NCBI RefSeq assembly: GCF_949987515.2
Contig: NC_082694.2
Location: forward strand, 40,299,951-40,363,950
Length of the DNA stretch: 64,000 bases
Source of the DNA: Delphinus delphis
Lineage: Eukaryota > Chordata > Mammalia > Artiodactyla > Delphinidae
Direction: 5' to 3'
Below, piece after piece: positions 24,765-37,742 of the stretch (the stretch's first letter is position 1; each line of letters opens with the position of its first letter). The translations under genes were made by a program, and so were the position numbers. The notes under the pieces are model-generated. The model was given only the letters and a program-made list of their open reading frames with translations, was not told the DNA's origin and made no database searches.

Positions 24765-27700
24765 ATGGTCATAGGAACATACATATCAATAATTACCTTA
24801 AATGTGAATGGATTAGATGCTCCAACCAAAAGGTACAGGCTTGCTGAATGGATACAAAAACAAGACCTATATATATGCTGTCTACAAGGGATGCACTTCA
24901 GACCTAGGGACACATACAGACTGAAAGTAAGGGGATGGAAAGAGATATTCCATGCAAATGGAAATCACAAGAAAGCTGTAGTAGCAATACTTATATCAGC
25001 TAAAATCGACTTTAAAATAAAAAATGTTGCAAGATACAAGAAGGACACTACATAATGATCAAGGCATCAATCCAAGAAGACGATATAACAATTATAAGTA
25101 TATATGCACCCAACATAGGAGCACCTCAATACATAAGGCAACTGCTATCAGCTCTAAAAGAGGAAATCGACAGTAACACAATGCTAGTGGGGGACTTTAA
25201 CACCTCACTTACACCAATGGACAGATCATCCAAACAGAAAATTAATAAGGAAACTCAAGCTTTAAATGACACAGTAGACCAGATTGATTTAATTGATATT
25301 TATAGGCCATTCCATCCAAAGATAGCAGATAACACTTTCTTCTCAAGTGCGCATGGAACATTCTCCAGGATAGATCACATCTTGGGTCACAAGTCAAGCC
25401 TCAGTAAATTTAAGAAAATTGAAATCATATCAAGCATCTTTTCAGACCACAACACTATGCGATTAGAAGTCAATTACACGGAAAAAATGTAAAAAACACA
25501 AACACATGGAAGCTAAACAATACATTACTAAACATTACTAAATAACCGAGAGATCACTGAAGAAATCAGAGGAAATAAAAAAAAATACCTAGAGACAAAT
25601 GATAATGAAAACACGATGATCCAGAATCTATGGGATGCAGCAAAGCAGTTCTAAGAGGGAAGTTTATAGCTATACAAGCCTACCTCAAAAAACAAGAAAA
25701 ATTTGAAATAAACAATGTAACCTTACATGTAAAGGAACTAGAGAAAGAAGAACAAACAAAACCCAAAGTTAGCAGAAGGAAAGAAATCATAAAGATCAGA
25801 GCAGAAATAAATGAAATGGAAACAAAGAAAACAGTGGCAAAGATCAATAATACTAAAAAGCTGGTTCTTTGAGAAGATAAACAAATTGATAAGCCATTAG
25901 CCAGACTAATCAAGAAAAAGAGAGAGAGGACTCAAATCAATAAAATTAGAAATGAAAAAGGAGAAATTACAGTAGACACCGCAGAAATACAAAGCATCCT
26001 AAGAGACTACTACAAGCAACTCTATGCCAGTAAAATGGACAACCTGGAGAAAACGGACAAATTCTTAAGAAGGTATACCTTCCAAGCCTGAACCAGGAAG
26101 AAATAGAAAATATGAACAGACCAATCACAAGTAATGAAATTGAAGCTGTGGTTAAAATTCTTCCAACAAACAAAAGTCCAGGACCAGATGGCTTCACAGG
26201 TGAATTCTATCAAACATTTAGAGAAGAGCTAACACCCATCCTTCTCAAACTCTTCCAAAAAATGTCAGAGGAAGGAACACTCCCAAACTCATTCTATGAG
26301 GCCACCATCACCCTGATACCAAAACCAGACAAAGATACCACAAAAAAAGAAAATTAGAGCCCAATATCACTGGTGAATATAGATGCAAAAATCCTCAACA
26401 AAATACTAGGAAACAGAATCCAACAACACATTAAAAGTGTCACACACCATGATCAAGTCGGATTTATCACAAGGATGCAAGGATTCTTCAGTATATGCAA
26501 ATCAACCAATGTGATACACCATATTAACAAACTGAAGAAGAAAAACCATATGATCATCTCAATAGATGCAGAAAAAGCTATTGACAAAATTCAACACCCA
26601 TTTATGATAAAAACTCTTCTGAAAATGGGCATACAGGGAACCTACCTCAACATAATAAAGGCCTATATGACAGACACACAGCAAACATCATTCTCAATGG
26701 TGATAAACTGAAAGCATTTCCTCTAAGATCAGGAGCAAGACAAGGTTGTCCACTCTCACCACTCTTATTCAACATAGTTTTGGAAGTCCTAGCCATGGCA
26801 ATCAGAGAAGAAAAAGAAGAGGAATAAAAAGTGGAAAAGAAGAAGTAAAGTTTTCACTGTTTGCAGATGACATGATACTATACATAGAGAATCCTAAATA
26901 TGCCATCAGAAAAGTACTAGAGCTAATCAATGAATTTGGTAAAGTTGCAGGATACAAAATTAATGCACAGAAATCTCTTGCATTCCTATACACTAAAGAT
27001 GAAATATCTGAAAGAGAAGTTAAGGAAAACTCCCATTTACCATTGCAACAAAAAGAATAAAATGCCTAGGAATAAACCTCCCTAGGGAGAAAAAAAAACA
27101 TATGCAGGAAACTGTAAGACACTTATGAAAGAAATTAAAGATGATACAAACAGATGGGGAGATATACCATGTTCTTGTATTGGAAGAATCCATATTGTGA
27201 AAATGACTATACTCCCCAAAGCAATCTACAGATTCAATGCAATCCCTATCAAATTACCAATGGCATTTTTTACAGAACTAGAAGAAAAATCTTAAAGTTT
27301 GTATGGAGACACAAAAGACCCTGAATAGCCAAAGCAGTCTTGAGGGGAAAAAAATGGAGCTGGAGGAATCAGACTCCCTGACTTCAGACTATACTACAAA
27401 GCTACAGTAATCAAGACAATATGGTACTGGCACAAAAACAGAAATGTAGATCAATGGAACAGGATAGAAAGCCCAGAGATAAACCCACACACCCATGGTC
27501 AACTAATCTATGATAAAGGATGCAAGGATACACAATGGAGAAAAGACAGTGTCTTCAATAAGTGGTGCTGGGAAAACTGGACAGCTACATGTAAAAGAAT
27601 GAAATTAGAACACTCCCTAACACCATACACAAAAATTAGCTCAAAATGGATTAGAGACCTAAATGTAAAGCCAGACACTATAAAACTCTTAGAGTAAAAC

Positions 27701-28450
27701 ATAGGAAGAACATTCTGTGACATAAATCACAGCAAGATCTTTTTTGATCCACCTCCTTGAGTAATGGAAATAAAAACAAAAATAAACAAATGGGACCTAA
27801 TGAAACTTAAAAGGTTTTGCAAAGCAAAGGAAACTACAAACAAGACGAGAAGACAACCCTCAGTTTGGGAGAAAATATTTGCAAACGATTCAGTCGACCA
27901 AGGATTGATCTCCAAACTATATAAACAGCTCATGCAGCTCGACATTAAAAAAACAAGCAACCCAATGCAAAATTGGGCCGAAGACCTAAACAGACATTTC
28001 TCCAAAGAAGACATACAGATGGCCAAGAAGCACATGAAAAGCTGCTCAACATCACTAATTATTAGAGAAATTCAAATCAAAACTACAATGAGGTATCACC
28101 TCACACCAGTTAGAATGGGCATCATCAGAAAATCTACAAACAACAAATGCTGGAGAGAGTGTGGGGAAAAGGGAACCCTCTTGCACTGTTGGTGGGAATG
28201 TACATTGATACAGCCACTATGGAGAACAGTATGGCGGTTCCTTAAAAAACTAAAAATAGAATTACCATATGACCCAGCAATCCCACTACTGGGCATATAC
28301 CCAGAGAAAACCATAATTCAGAGAGACACATGCACCCCAATGTTCATTGCTGTACTATTTACAATAGCCAGGTCATGGAAGCAACCTAAATGCCCATCGA
28401 CAGATGAATGGATAAAGAATATGTGGTATATATATACAATGGAATATTAG
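24765..28450 (+). pseudogene. L1 ORF2 remnant (endonuclease / reverse transcriptase)
   Basis: ORF2p nicks target DNA and reverse-transcribes L1 RNA there. The order is normal: APE-type endonuclease 24765-25492 (start MVIGTYISIITLNVNGLDAP; GDFN and SDHN motifs kept), reverse transcriptase with a kept FADD motif at 26870-26881, and a C-terminal cysteine block (CWRECGEKG, near 28150). The catalytic Glu of the usual QETH motif is Gly at residue 42 (24888-24890, reading QGMH). The frame is broken many times and ends early at a TAG (28448-28450). It cannot act on its own. Confidence 0.92.
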
Positions 28451-28847
28451 TCAGCCATAAAAAGGAATGAAATTGAATCATTTGTAGAGACGTGGATGAA
28501 TTTTGAGACTGTTATACAGAGTGAAGTAAGTCAGAAGGAGAAAAACAAATATCGCATATTAACGCATATGTGTGGAACCTAGAAAAATGGTACAGATGAA
28601 CCGTTTTGCAGGGCAGAAATTGAGACAGAGTTATAGAGAACAAACCTATGGACATCAAGGGGGGAAAGCTGCGGCAAGTGGGGGTGGTGATGTGATGAAT
28701 TGGGAGTTTGGGTTTGACATGTATACACTGATGTGTATAAAATGGATGACTAATGAGAACCTGCTGTATTAAAAAATAAATAAAATTCAAAGAGTAAATA
28801 AATAAAATTAAAAAGAGTGGAAGAAAAGGAAAAAGACATTGATTGCA

Positions 28848-29060
28848 GTTGAAGAGTAAGAATAGTACAGTGATTGGAAAAAGGCATGGAAGGAGGTCAT
28901 CTGGGGTCCTGGTAATAGTCTACCTCACTATCTAGATGGACATTACATGGAAGTTCGCTTTGTGATAGTCATTGAGCTATAAACTATATTTTTGTACACT
29001 TCTCTATATTTTCTAATATCTGAAGTATTTTAAAAGTGTTTAAATAGTTAATTATATTCC
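28848..29060 (+). mobile_element. continuation of the interrupted L1M 3' UTR
   Basis: This AT-rich segment ('ggtcatctggggtcctggta', 'cattgagctataaacta', 'ttttgtacacttctctat') fits the distal 3' UTR of an old L1. It continues the sequence that stops at 23671, as expected if the younger L1 split it. Confidence 0.65.
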
Positions 29061-29754
29061 CCAAAGTCTCAAGGAAATCATACATTATAAAAGTATTCCA
29101 GAACCTAGAAAAAAATAAATAAATGGAACCTTCTCAATCTGTTCTATAATATTAGTACATTTAATTCCCAAACAAGATAAAAACAATATAAAAAGCATAC
29201 AAGGAACAAAACTAAAAAACAATCTTATTATTAAGCATAGATGCAAATGTAAGTGAATATATCCAAGATAACAAATGTATTCAATACAAGTACATTTTAT
29301 CTAGTAATGGGTAATACTAAATCCTGAACAAGTAAGATATATCTCAGAAATGCAAGCATAATTTGATGTGAGAAAATCTATTCATATAATTAGCAATTAA
29401 TCAATTAAAAGAGAAACAATATATGATCATCTCAATAGAGAATAAAAATATCTTTCATAAAAATCAATACCCATTCTCAATAAATATTTGAAATAATAAA
29501 AGCACAAATTTTTTTAAAGTAAATAAAAAGAAAGGCAATAAAGTTTTTGTAGAAGAAAATTTAGTACATTTTTTTAAAGTTTTGGAGTTGAGAAGGTTTT
29601 TCTGAGCCATAGAAAGGGAAAAAAACTCAGAATCTATAAAGGAAAGATTGATAGATTTTATAACATAAAAATTGAATCTTCTGTGTAACAAAGATTCCAA
29701 AGGCTAAGTGAAAAAGACAAATCACAGGCTGAGAAAAAAATAACTGAAGCATAT

Positions 29755-30130
29755 TAAAAAGAGCAAGCAGGCTTCCCTGGTGGCACAGTGATTAAGAATC
29801 TGCCTGCCAATGCAAGGGACATGGGTTCGAGCCCTGGTCTGGGAAGATCCCACATGCTGCGGAGCAACTAGGCCCGTGTGCCACAACGGCTGAGCCTGCG
29901 CTCTAGAGCCTGCAAGCCACAACTACTGAGCCCACGTGCCACAACTACTGAAGCCCATGCGCCTAGAGCCAGTGCTCCACAAGAGAAGCCACCACAATGA
30001 GAAGCCTGCGCACCGCAAAGAAGAGTAGCCCCCGTTTTCCGCACCTAGAGAAAGCTGGCGTGCAGCAATGAAGACCCAACACAGCCAAAAAAATAAAGTA
30101 ATTAAATGGGGGGGAAAAAAAGCGCAAGCA
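29755..30130 (+). mobile_element. CHR-type tRNA-derived SINE (long form)
   Basis: The body at 29770-30115 starts 'ggcttccctggtggcacag' and has B box GGTTCGAGCCC (29824-29834). It runs through the long tRNA-unrelated region, including a partly duplicated 'ccacaactactga' block (29918-29952), to 'acacagccaaaaaaataaag'. Left flank 'aaaaagagcaagca' and right flank 'aaaaaagcgcaagca' form an imperfect target duplication. It sits in an L1M relic. Confidence 0.92.
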
Positions 30131-30138
30131 TTTTCTTT

Positions 30139-30198
30139 CTCCCTTCCTCCCTTCCTTCCTGTTGTGTGTAGGCGGCGGCGCGGGGGTGGGGTGCGGGT
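30139..30198. repeat. pyrimidine tract followed by G-rich tract
   Basis: A CT-rich segment (30139-30159) is followed by 'tgttgtgtgta' and then by a run of GGC triplets and G-runs (about 30168-30198) that includes G5, G4 and G3 blocks. The G-rich part could form a quadruplex. It abuts the SINE's right target duplication. Confidence 0.75.
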
Positions 30199-31030
30199 AG
30201 ACAAAGAATGACTCAACAGAGAAAGCAGGTATCTCAATACATTGTCCAAAAAATGAATAGTCAGTCCAACATAAGAACAATATGTTCAGATAAACAAAAT
30301 GACACATAAATTGAAATAGACTCTACACCTTAAAAAAAATCAGGAACATTCAAATGAAAAAAAAAAAGACACTTTAAAGGATTAAAAACACATTCAGTAT
30401 TTGAGCTTATATAGAGAAATACAAACCATCATACACTGTTGGTAGTAATGTAAATTTATATAGTCTTTCTAGGGGGGCAATTTGTCAGTTTCCATCAAAA
30501 TTCCCATAGACTTTTCAGTATTTACTCTGAATGAGCAATGTTTGCAAAGAACACAAAGAAGCAGGTAAAAGGATGTTCATTGTGGCAAATTTTTTTGGTA
30601 ATAGAAAAACTGGGAGTAAAAGACCCTAATAAGTTTCAATAATCAAATATTCATGAGTTAATTTATGTCATGGAAAACTATTCAGAAATCTAAAAGGATA
30701 CAGTAGATTTACAAATACTGAAATAGAAAGATCTTTATAAGAATTAAGTCGAAAACAAATTATATAACAGTATTGCGTTCTATCCTATTTATGTAAAAGT
30801 AAACCATTAATTTGTATATTAAACACACATATGTGAATACATATTTTTTGTAAATGAATAGTAAAATGTCAGCAAGATACACTTCACTGATAACAGTTAT
30901 AGCAACTGGTTCTATGGAGAGGAGTAATGTTGGGGTTATGTGAAGTGAGATTTTTACTCTTATTCTATCTAGCTACATATTGTTGCAATTTATAAAACAA
31001 ATTTGTGTTTGTGCATTGTTTGATTAAAAT

Positions 31031-32426
31031 ATACTGTAACACTCACTTGTGTCAAGGTATATGGGTCTGTGGTTTTATCAGCCCCTCTGTGAGATTTATT
31101 TTTCAGGAATGCAAATGCATGCTTTTATGTTTCCCGACAAACCCTCTCCGGCATCAAATGATGAAATTCCAATCTGAAATATCAATTATAAGAAAAGGGT
31201 CTAATAGAAAACAGTAGTACTAAAAAGTAGTAAAGAGTTGTAGTAACATAGGAAAAATGATTCACAATAGGTTATACCTTTCAGCTGAATTTAGTATTTG
31301 AGAACACTTAGAATATTGAGATTTTTTAATAGATTACTCTCTGAAAGATCTCTACCTAATATTTTGATGCAAAAACGACTCTATATTCTATGTGATATTT
31401 GCTGCAGAACTGGGGACTTGCACAGGAACATTCCATCCTCCACCTCTTCATTCTCCACTTCCCTTATTATTATGGTTAGATGGAGAGAGTATTGACTTCT
31501 GTTCCAAGCATATGTCTTTCTTAGTGGGACTCCCCTTCTGGGCCCTGGGGACCTTGAACAACTAGTTTGTGTGCCAGCAGTTCTGTATTTTTGGAGGTTG
31601 AAAATTGATCTTCCTGCTTTTAGCAGGTGCAGTCTCCAAGTGAGCCTCTCCCCTCATGACCTGTGCAGATTATGCCATCAATAGAGGGAGAGGGGACCAA
31701 GAGGAACATTTGGAGCACTCGGCACACAACACCAAAGGGCCCCAGGAAGGCTTGCAGCAATGAGGGTGCACTAGGAAAACGATAGTAATAAACTTAGTTT
31801 AGAACTGTTTCCTTCTTGATACTTCCTGGACAAGTTCAGTGTCTATACGCACTTTCTGGGATTATCTAAATGGATAGACTTTCATAAGCAGGGCTTATTA
31901 TGGTCTGTACAGTTCTAAATGGATCATTCTTGTTAAACTTGAACAATGAGGAGACTCCTTTAAAGGAAAAGAATAAAGATTATAAAGGATCACAGTGTGA
32001 CTTAAATTATGTCTATTATAATGTACCCATATTTTTTCAAACATAAATTTTTTGTGCTTACAGATGTTTTACAACTATGATGGTCTAGCACAAAGATGAG
32101 ACTTTATTTGGTACACATTGGAAAAACTCAGAGATTTTGAGTTGGAAAATAAATATAAAAGTTCGTTTTGTGCTTGCATATAGGATAGATTTGGGGCTTT
32201 GAGTCTAGATACAGGATGACCAATTAGAAAGTTATCGCAGGTTCCTAGGTCTAAGTTGTTAAGTGTCTGAACGAGTATATGATGGCTGTAAGAGCAGGGG
32301 TTGTGGGTAAATGCAGGTAGGAAAACAAGAGTCTTTCTACGAAGGATGTGAAAATGCAAGAGCAAAGCCTCCCAATGTTCTTGGTATTTTTAGGTATTTA
32401 AAGGTAAGACTGGCATCTAGCATTAT
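31031..32426. other. single-copy noncoding sequence
   Basis: No repeat or gene recognised. The segment 31380-31790 is less AT-rich than its surroundings. An acceptor-like 'ttttttgtgcttacag' ends at 32062 and a donor-like AAG|GTAAGA lies at 32402/32403, but the interval between has stops in all useful frames, so no exon is called. Confidence 0.4.
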
Positions 32427-32575
32427 AAGTTAGTGTCAACGTATAGCTGATTCACTTTGTTATAAAGCAGAAACTAACACACCATTGTAAAGCAATTATA
32501 CTCCAATAAAGATGTTAATGGTAAAATTCCAAAAAAAAGATGTTAAAAAAAAAAAACCAACAAGTTAATGTCGAC
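32427..32575 (+). mobile_element. very short 5'-truncated L1 3' end with TSD
   Basis: The body at 32441-32561 holds the last part of the younger L1 3' UTR: 'gtatagctgattcactttgt', 'agcagaaactaacacacc' and 'tactccaataaagatgtt', then an A tail. Flanks 'aagttagtgtcaac' (32427-32440) and 'aagttaatgtcgac' (32562-32575) differ at two transition sites and form the target-site duplication. Only about 120 bases were copied. Confidence 0.92.
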
Positions 32576-33525
32576 TCTTAAGATTGAGAAAGAAAAGGTG
32601 TGGTTGGATGGTAGGATTGCCAGCTGGTTTATATGAAAATCAAGTCATTCTGGAGTGAATACACAAGACCAGCAGACAATCTGCTGTGACAATTTATGAG
32701 ACAGTTTCTAGGAAAAGCCACACAAAACTGTAGTTGATCTGGACATCCAGAAAGTTTGGACACTACAGGAATCATCCTAATGCTCTGTGGTACTCTAGGT
32801 TAATTTTCCTCCTTCAAGTATTCAGTTATTGCATGTACTATAAATAGTAGTTTGTCTCCTTGCCAGAGGAGAAGGTACATGAGGAACAGGTAAAGGAGGA
32901 ATACTTTTTAATGCTTCAGATAATTATATGATGTGGAGGAATTCTAGAGAGGATGAAAGAAAATCTGCAGAATTAAAGCCCAAGAAAAATACTTGGAATA
33001 GTCACAAGAAAGCAAAATCGGGATCATATAACAGGAGACAACATGAAGAGGATGCAAAAAGCAATTCAAAGATGTCCAATTTTAATTCATATGGGACAGA
33101 TGTAACCATGAGTAGATATCAGGATTAATTTCAAATGACTGAATTTGAAAGGATAAGTGAGGCTCCAAACCAAAGTGCAGGACTTATTTTGCTGGAAAAG
33201 TGTTTATGCCATTAAAACTAAGCAAAAGGTGATATCTTAGTGAATTGACCAAGAGCTCTGAAGATAACTTTGAAAGAGAGAAAAAATCACCAAGCAAAAC
33301 CCTAAGGAAAAAAAAATAAGGGTAAGTACAGCAAATGATGTGCCCACAAGAATAGTGTATAGGGTCCCCAGTATTTTTCTCTAAGAATATTATAGGTTTT
33401 CATATGTTAATATAATGGGTGGCCAAGTGTGGGTAGCAAACAAATTAAAAATTTGATATAATGGCTTAAAACATATACCTGGCATGTGACTTGTGATTGG
33501 AATACAGAAACACAGGAACAAATCT
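32576..33525. other. single-copy noncoding sequence
   Basis: No repeat recognised. A 66-codon plus-strand frame (32928-33128) is rich in Lys, Ser and Asn. It lies just downstream of an acceptor-like 'gtttgtctccttgccag' ending at 32866. No known domain is visible and I do not call it a gene. Confidence 0.4.
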
Positions 33526-33822
33526 TTTTTTTTTAACATCTTTATTGGAGTATAATTGCTTTACAATGGTGTGTTAGTTAGTACTTTACAACAAGTTGAA
33601 TCAGTTATATATATACACATATGTTCCCATATCTCTTCCCTCTTGCGTCTCCCTCCCTCCCACCCTCCCTATCCAACAAAGCACCGAGCTGATCTCCCTG
33701 TGTTATGCGGCTGCTTCCCACTAGCTATCTACCTTACGTTTGGTAGTGTATATATGTCCATGCCTCTCTCTCACTCTGTCACACCTTCCCCTTGCCCCTC
33801 CCCATATCCTCAAGTCCATTCT

Positions 33823-36800
33823 CTAGTAGGTCTGTGTCTTTATTCCTGTCTTACCCCTAGGTTCTTCATGACTTTTTTTCCTTAAATTCCATATATATGT
33901 GTTAGCATACGATATTTGTCTCTCTTTCTGACTTACTTCATTCTGTATGACAGACTCTAGGTCTATCCACCTCATTACAAATAGCTCAATTTCGTTTCTT
34001 TTTATGGCTGAGTAATATTCCATTGTATATATGTGCCACATCTTCTTTATCCATTCATCCGATGATGGACACTTAGGTTGTTTCCATCTCCGGGCTATTG
34101 TAAATAGAGCTGTAATGAACATTTGATACATGACTCTTTTTGAATTATAGTTTTCTCAGGGTATATGCCCAGTAGTGGGATTGCTGTGTCATATGGTAGT
34201 TCTATTTGTAGTTCTTTAAGGAACCTCCATACTGTTCTCCACAGTGGCTGTATCAATTTACATTCCCACCAACAGTTCAAGAGGGTTCCCTTTTCTCCAC
34301 ACCCTCTCCATCATTTATTGTTTCTAGATTTTTTGATGATGGCCATTCTGACTGGTGTGAGATGATATCACACTGTAGTTTTGATTTGCATTTCTGTAAT
34401 GATTAGAGATGTTGAGCATTCTTTCATGTGTTTGTTGGCAGTCTGTATATCTTCTTTGGAGAAATGTCTATTTAGGTCTTCTGCCCATTTTTGGATTGGG
34501 TTGTTTGTTTTTCTGTTATTAAGCTGCATGAGCTGCTTATAAATTTTCGAGATTAATCCTTTGTGAGTTGCTTCATTTGCAAATATTTTCTCCCATTCTG
34601 AGGGTTGTCTTTTGGTCTTGTGTATGGTTTCCTTTGCTGTGCAAAAGCTTGAAGTTTCATTAGGTCCCATTTGTTTATTTTTGTTTTTATTTCCATTTCT
34701 CTGTGAGGTGGGTCAAAAGGGATCTTGCTGTGATTTATGTCATAGTGTGTCCTGCCTATGTTTTGCTCTAAGAGTTTGACAGTTTCTGGCCTTACATTTA
34801 GGTCTTTAATCCATTTTGAGCTTATTTTTGTGTATGGTGTTAGGGAGTGATCTAATCTCATACTTCTACATGTACCTGTCCAGTTTTCCCAGCACCACTT
34901 ATTGAAGAGGCTGTCCTTTCTCCACTGTACATTCCTGCTTCCTTTATCAAATATAAGGTGACCATATGTGCGTGGGTTTATCTCTGGGCTTTCTATCCTG
35001 TTCCATTGATCTATCTTTCTGTTTTTCTGCCAGTACCATACTGTCTTGATTACTGTAGCTTTGTAGTATAGTCTGAAGTCAGGGAGCCTGATTCCTCCAG
35101 CTCCATTTTTCGTTCTCAAGATTGCTCTGGCTATTCGGGGTCTTTTGTGTTTCCATACAAATTGTGAAATTTCTTGTTCTAGTTCTGTGAAAAATGCCAG
35201 TGGTAGTTTGATAGGGATTGCATTGAATCTGTAGATTGCCTTGGGTAGTAGAGTCATTTTCACAATGTTGATTCTTCCAATCCAAGAACATGGTATATCT
35301 CTCCATCTATTTGTATCATCTTTAATTTCTTTCATCAGTGTCTTATAATTTTCTGCATACAGGTCTTTTGTCTCCTTAGGTAGGTTTATTCTTAGATATT
35401 TTATTCTTTTTGTTGCAGTGGTAAATGGGAGTGTTTTCTTGATTTCACTTTCAGATTTTTCATCATTAGTGTATAGGAATGCAAGAGATTTCTGTGCATT
35501 AATTTTGTATCCTGCTACTTTACCAAATTCATTGATTAGCTCTAGTACTTTTCTGGTAGCATCTTTAGGATTCTCTATGTATAGTATCATGTCATCTGCA
35601 AGCAGTGACAGCTTTACTTCTTCTTTTCTGATTTGGACTCCTTTTATTTCCTTTTCTTTGATTGCTGTTGCTAAAACTTCGAAAACTATGTTGAATAAGA
35701 CTGGTGAAAGTGGGCAACCTTGTCTTGTTCCTGATCTTAGTGGAAATGCTTTCAGTTTTTCACCATTGAGGACAGTGCTGGCTGTGGATTTGTCATATAT
35801 GGTCTTTATTATGTTGAGGAAAGTTCCCTCTATGCCTGCTTTCTGCAGGGTTTTTATCATAAATGGGTGTTGAATTTTGTTGAAAGCTTTTTCTGCATCT
35901 ACTGAGATGATCATATGGTTTTTCTCCTTCAGTTTGTTAACATGGTGTATCACATTGATTGATTTGCATATATTGAAGAATCCTTGCACTCCTGGAATAA
36001 GCCCCACTTGATTATGATGTATGATGTGTTTTAATGATTCTGTTTGCTAGTATTTTGTTGAGTATTTTTGCATCTATGTTCATCAGTGATATTGGCCTGT
36101 AGTTTTCTTTATTTGTGACATCCTTGTCTGGTTTTGGTATCAGGGTGATGGTGGCCTCGTAGAATGCGTTTGGGAGTGTTGCTCCCTCTGCTATATTTTG
36201 GAACAGTTTGAGAAGGATAGGTGTTAGCTCTTCTCTAAATGTTTGATAGAATTCGCCTGTGAAGCAATCTGGTCCTGGGCTTTTCTTTGTTGGAAGATTT
36301 TAATCACAGTTTCAATTTCAGGGCTTGTGATTGGTCTGTTCATATTTTCTATTTCTTCCTGATTCAGTCTTGGCAGGTTGTGCATTTCTAAGAATTTGTC
36401 CATTTTTTCCAGGTTGTCCATTTTATTGGCATAGAGTTGCTTATAGTAATCTCTCGTGATCTTTTGTATTTCTGCAGTGTCAGTTGTTACTTCTCCTTGT
36501 TCATTTCTAATTCTATTGATTTGAGTCTTCTCCCTTTTTTTCCTGATGAGTCTGGCTAATGGCTTATCAATTTTGTTTATCTTCTCAAAGAACCAGCTTT
36601 TAGTTTTATTGATATTTGCTACCATTTCCTTCATTTATTTTTCATTTATTTCTGATCTGATTTTTATGATTTCTTTCCTTCTGCTAACGTTGGGGGTTTT
36701 TTGTTCTTCTTTCTCTAATTGCTTTAGGTGTAAGGTTATGTTGTTTATTCGAGATGTTTCCTGTTTCTTAAGGTAGGATTGTATTGCTATAAACTTCCCT

Positions 36801-37684
36801 CTTAGAACTGCTTTTGCTGCATCCCATAAATTTTGGGTCATGGTGTCTCCACTGTCATTTGTTTCTAGGTATTTTTTGATTTCCTCTTTGATTTCTTCAG
36901 TGATCACTTCGTTATTAAGTAGTGTATTGTTTAGCCTCCATGTGTTTGTATTTTTTACAGATCATTTCCTGTAATTGATATCTAGTCTCATAGCACTGTG
37001 GTCGGAAAAGATACATGATACAATTTCAATTTTCTTAAATTTACCAAGGCTTGATTTGTGACCCAAGATATGATGTATCCTGGAGAATGTTCCATGAGCA
37101 CTTGAGAGGAAAGTGTATTCTGTTGTTTTTGTATGGAATGTCCTATAAATATAATATAAGGCCATCTAGTTTAATGTATCACTTAAAGCTTGTGTTTTCT
37201 TATTTATTTTCATTTTGGATGATCTGTCCATTGGTGAAAGTGGGGTGTTAAAGTCCCCTACTATGAACGTGTTACCGTCGATTTCCCCTTTTATGGCTGT
37301 TAGTATTTGCCTTATGTATTGAGGTGCTCCTATGTTGGGTGCATAAATATTTACAATTGTTATATCTTCTTCATGGATCAATCCCTTGATCATTATGTAG
37401 TGTCCTTCTTTGTCTCTTCTAATAGTCTTTATTTTAAAGTCTATTTTGTCTGATATGAGAATTGCTACTCCAGCTTTCTTTTGGTTTCCATTTTCAAGAA
37501 ATATCTTTTTCCATCCCCTTACTTTCAGTCTGTATGTGTCCCTAGGTCTGAAGTGGGTCTCTTGTAGACAGCAAATATATGGGTCTTGTTTTTGTATCCA
37601 TTCAGCCAGTCTGTGTCTTTTGGTGGGAGCATTTAGTCCATTTACATTTAAGGTAATTATCGATATGTATGTTCCTATTCCCAT
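33823..37684 (-). pseudogene. L1 ORF2 remnant, antisense
   Basis: It starts at ATG 37684 (MGIGTYISIITLNVNGLNAP). The endonuclease keeps the QETH, GDFN and SDH motifs, but its frame stops after 172 codons. A 484-codon open stretch (36007-34553) holds the palm and thumb of the reverse transcriptase; its FADD motif has become LADD (35591-35602). In the C-terminal cysteine region the first Cys codon is replaced by a stop and the His by Asn ([18 protein letters not shown] block, near 34310). The end reads IYTMEYYSAIKRNEIELF and stops at 33823. It is dead through several independent lesions. Confidence 0.92.
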
Positions 37685-37742
37685 TTTCTTAATTGCTTTG
37701 GGTTCGTTATTGTAGGTCTTTTCCTTCTCTTGTGTTTCTTGC

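Larger units (their letters stand above)
23657..28847 (+). mobile_element. L1, nearly full length, inserted in an older L1
   Basis: The body at 23672-28832 runs from the end of the 5' UTR ('caggaaacttgcaaaagcct') through ORF1 and ORF2 to a 3' UTR ending 'gagaacctgctgta' and an A-rich tail. Flanking 15-base segments 'aagatactgattgca' (23657-23671) and 'aagacattgattgca' (28833-28847) differ by two transitions and serve as the target-site duplication. The 3' UTR of the host L1 continues on both sides. The copy is about 5.2 kb, lacks the promoter part of the 5' UTR and is coding-dead. Confidence 0.9.
29100..31030 (+). pseudogene. ancient L1 (L1M) ORF2 and 3' UTR relic
   Basis: Sense-strand reverse transcriptase sequence is recognisable ('atatgatcatctcaataga', about 29421; 'aaaaatcaatacccattctc', about 29458). 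Thumb/C-terminal parts follow ('ggaaagattgatagatttta', about 29640; 'catacactgttggtagtaat', about 30430) and then 3' UTR. The frame is destroyed and there are internal deletions. A CHR SINE splits it at 29770-30115. Confidence 0.7.

Noticed and set aside
35418..35873. 151-codon plus-strand frame
   Set aside because: It is the antisense of L1 ORF2 reverse transcriptase; no independent evidence of coding.
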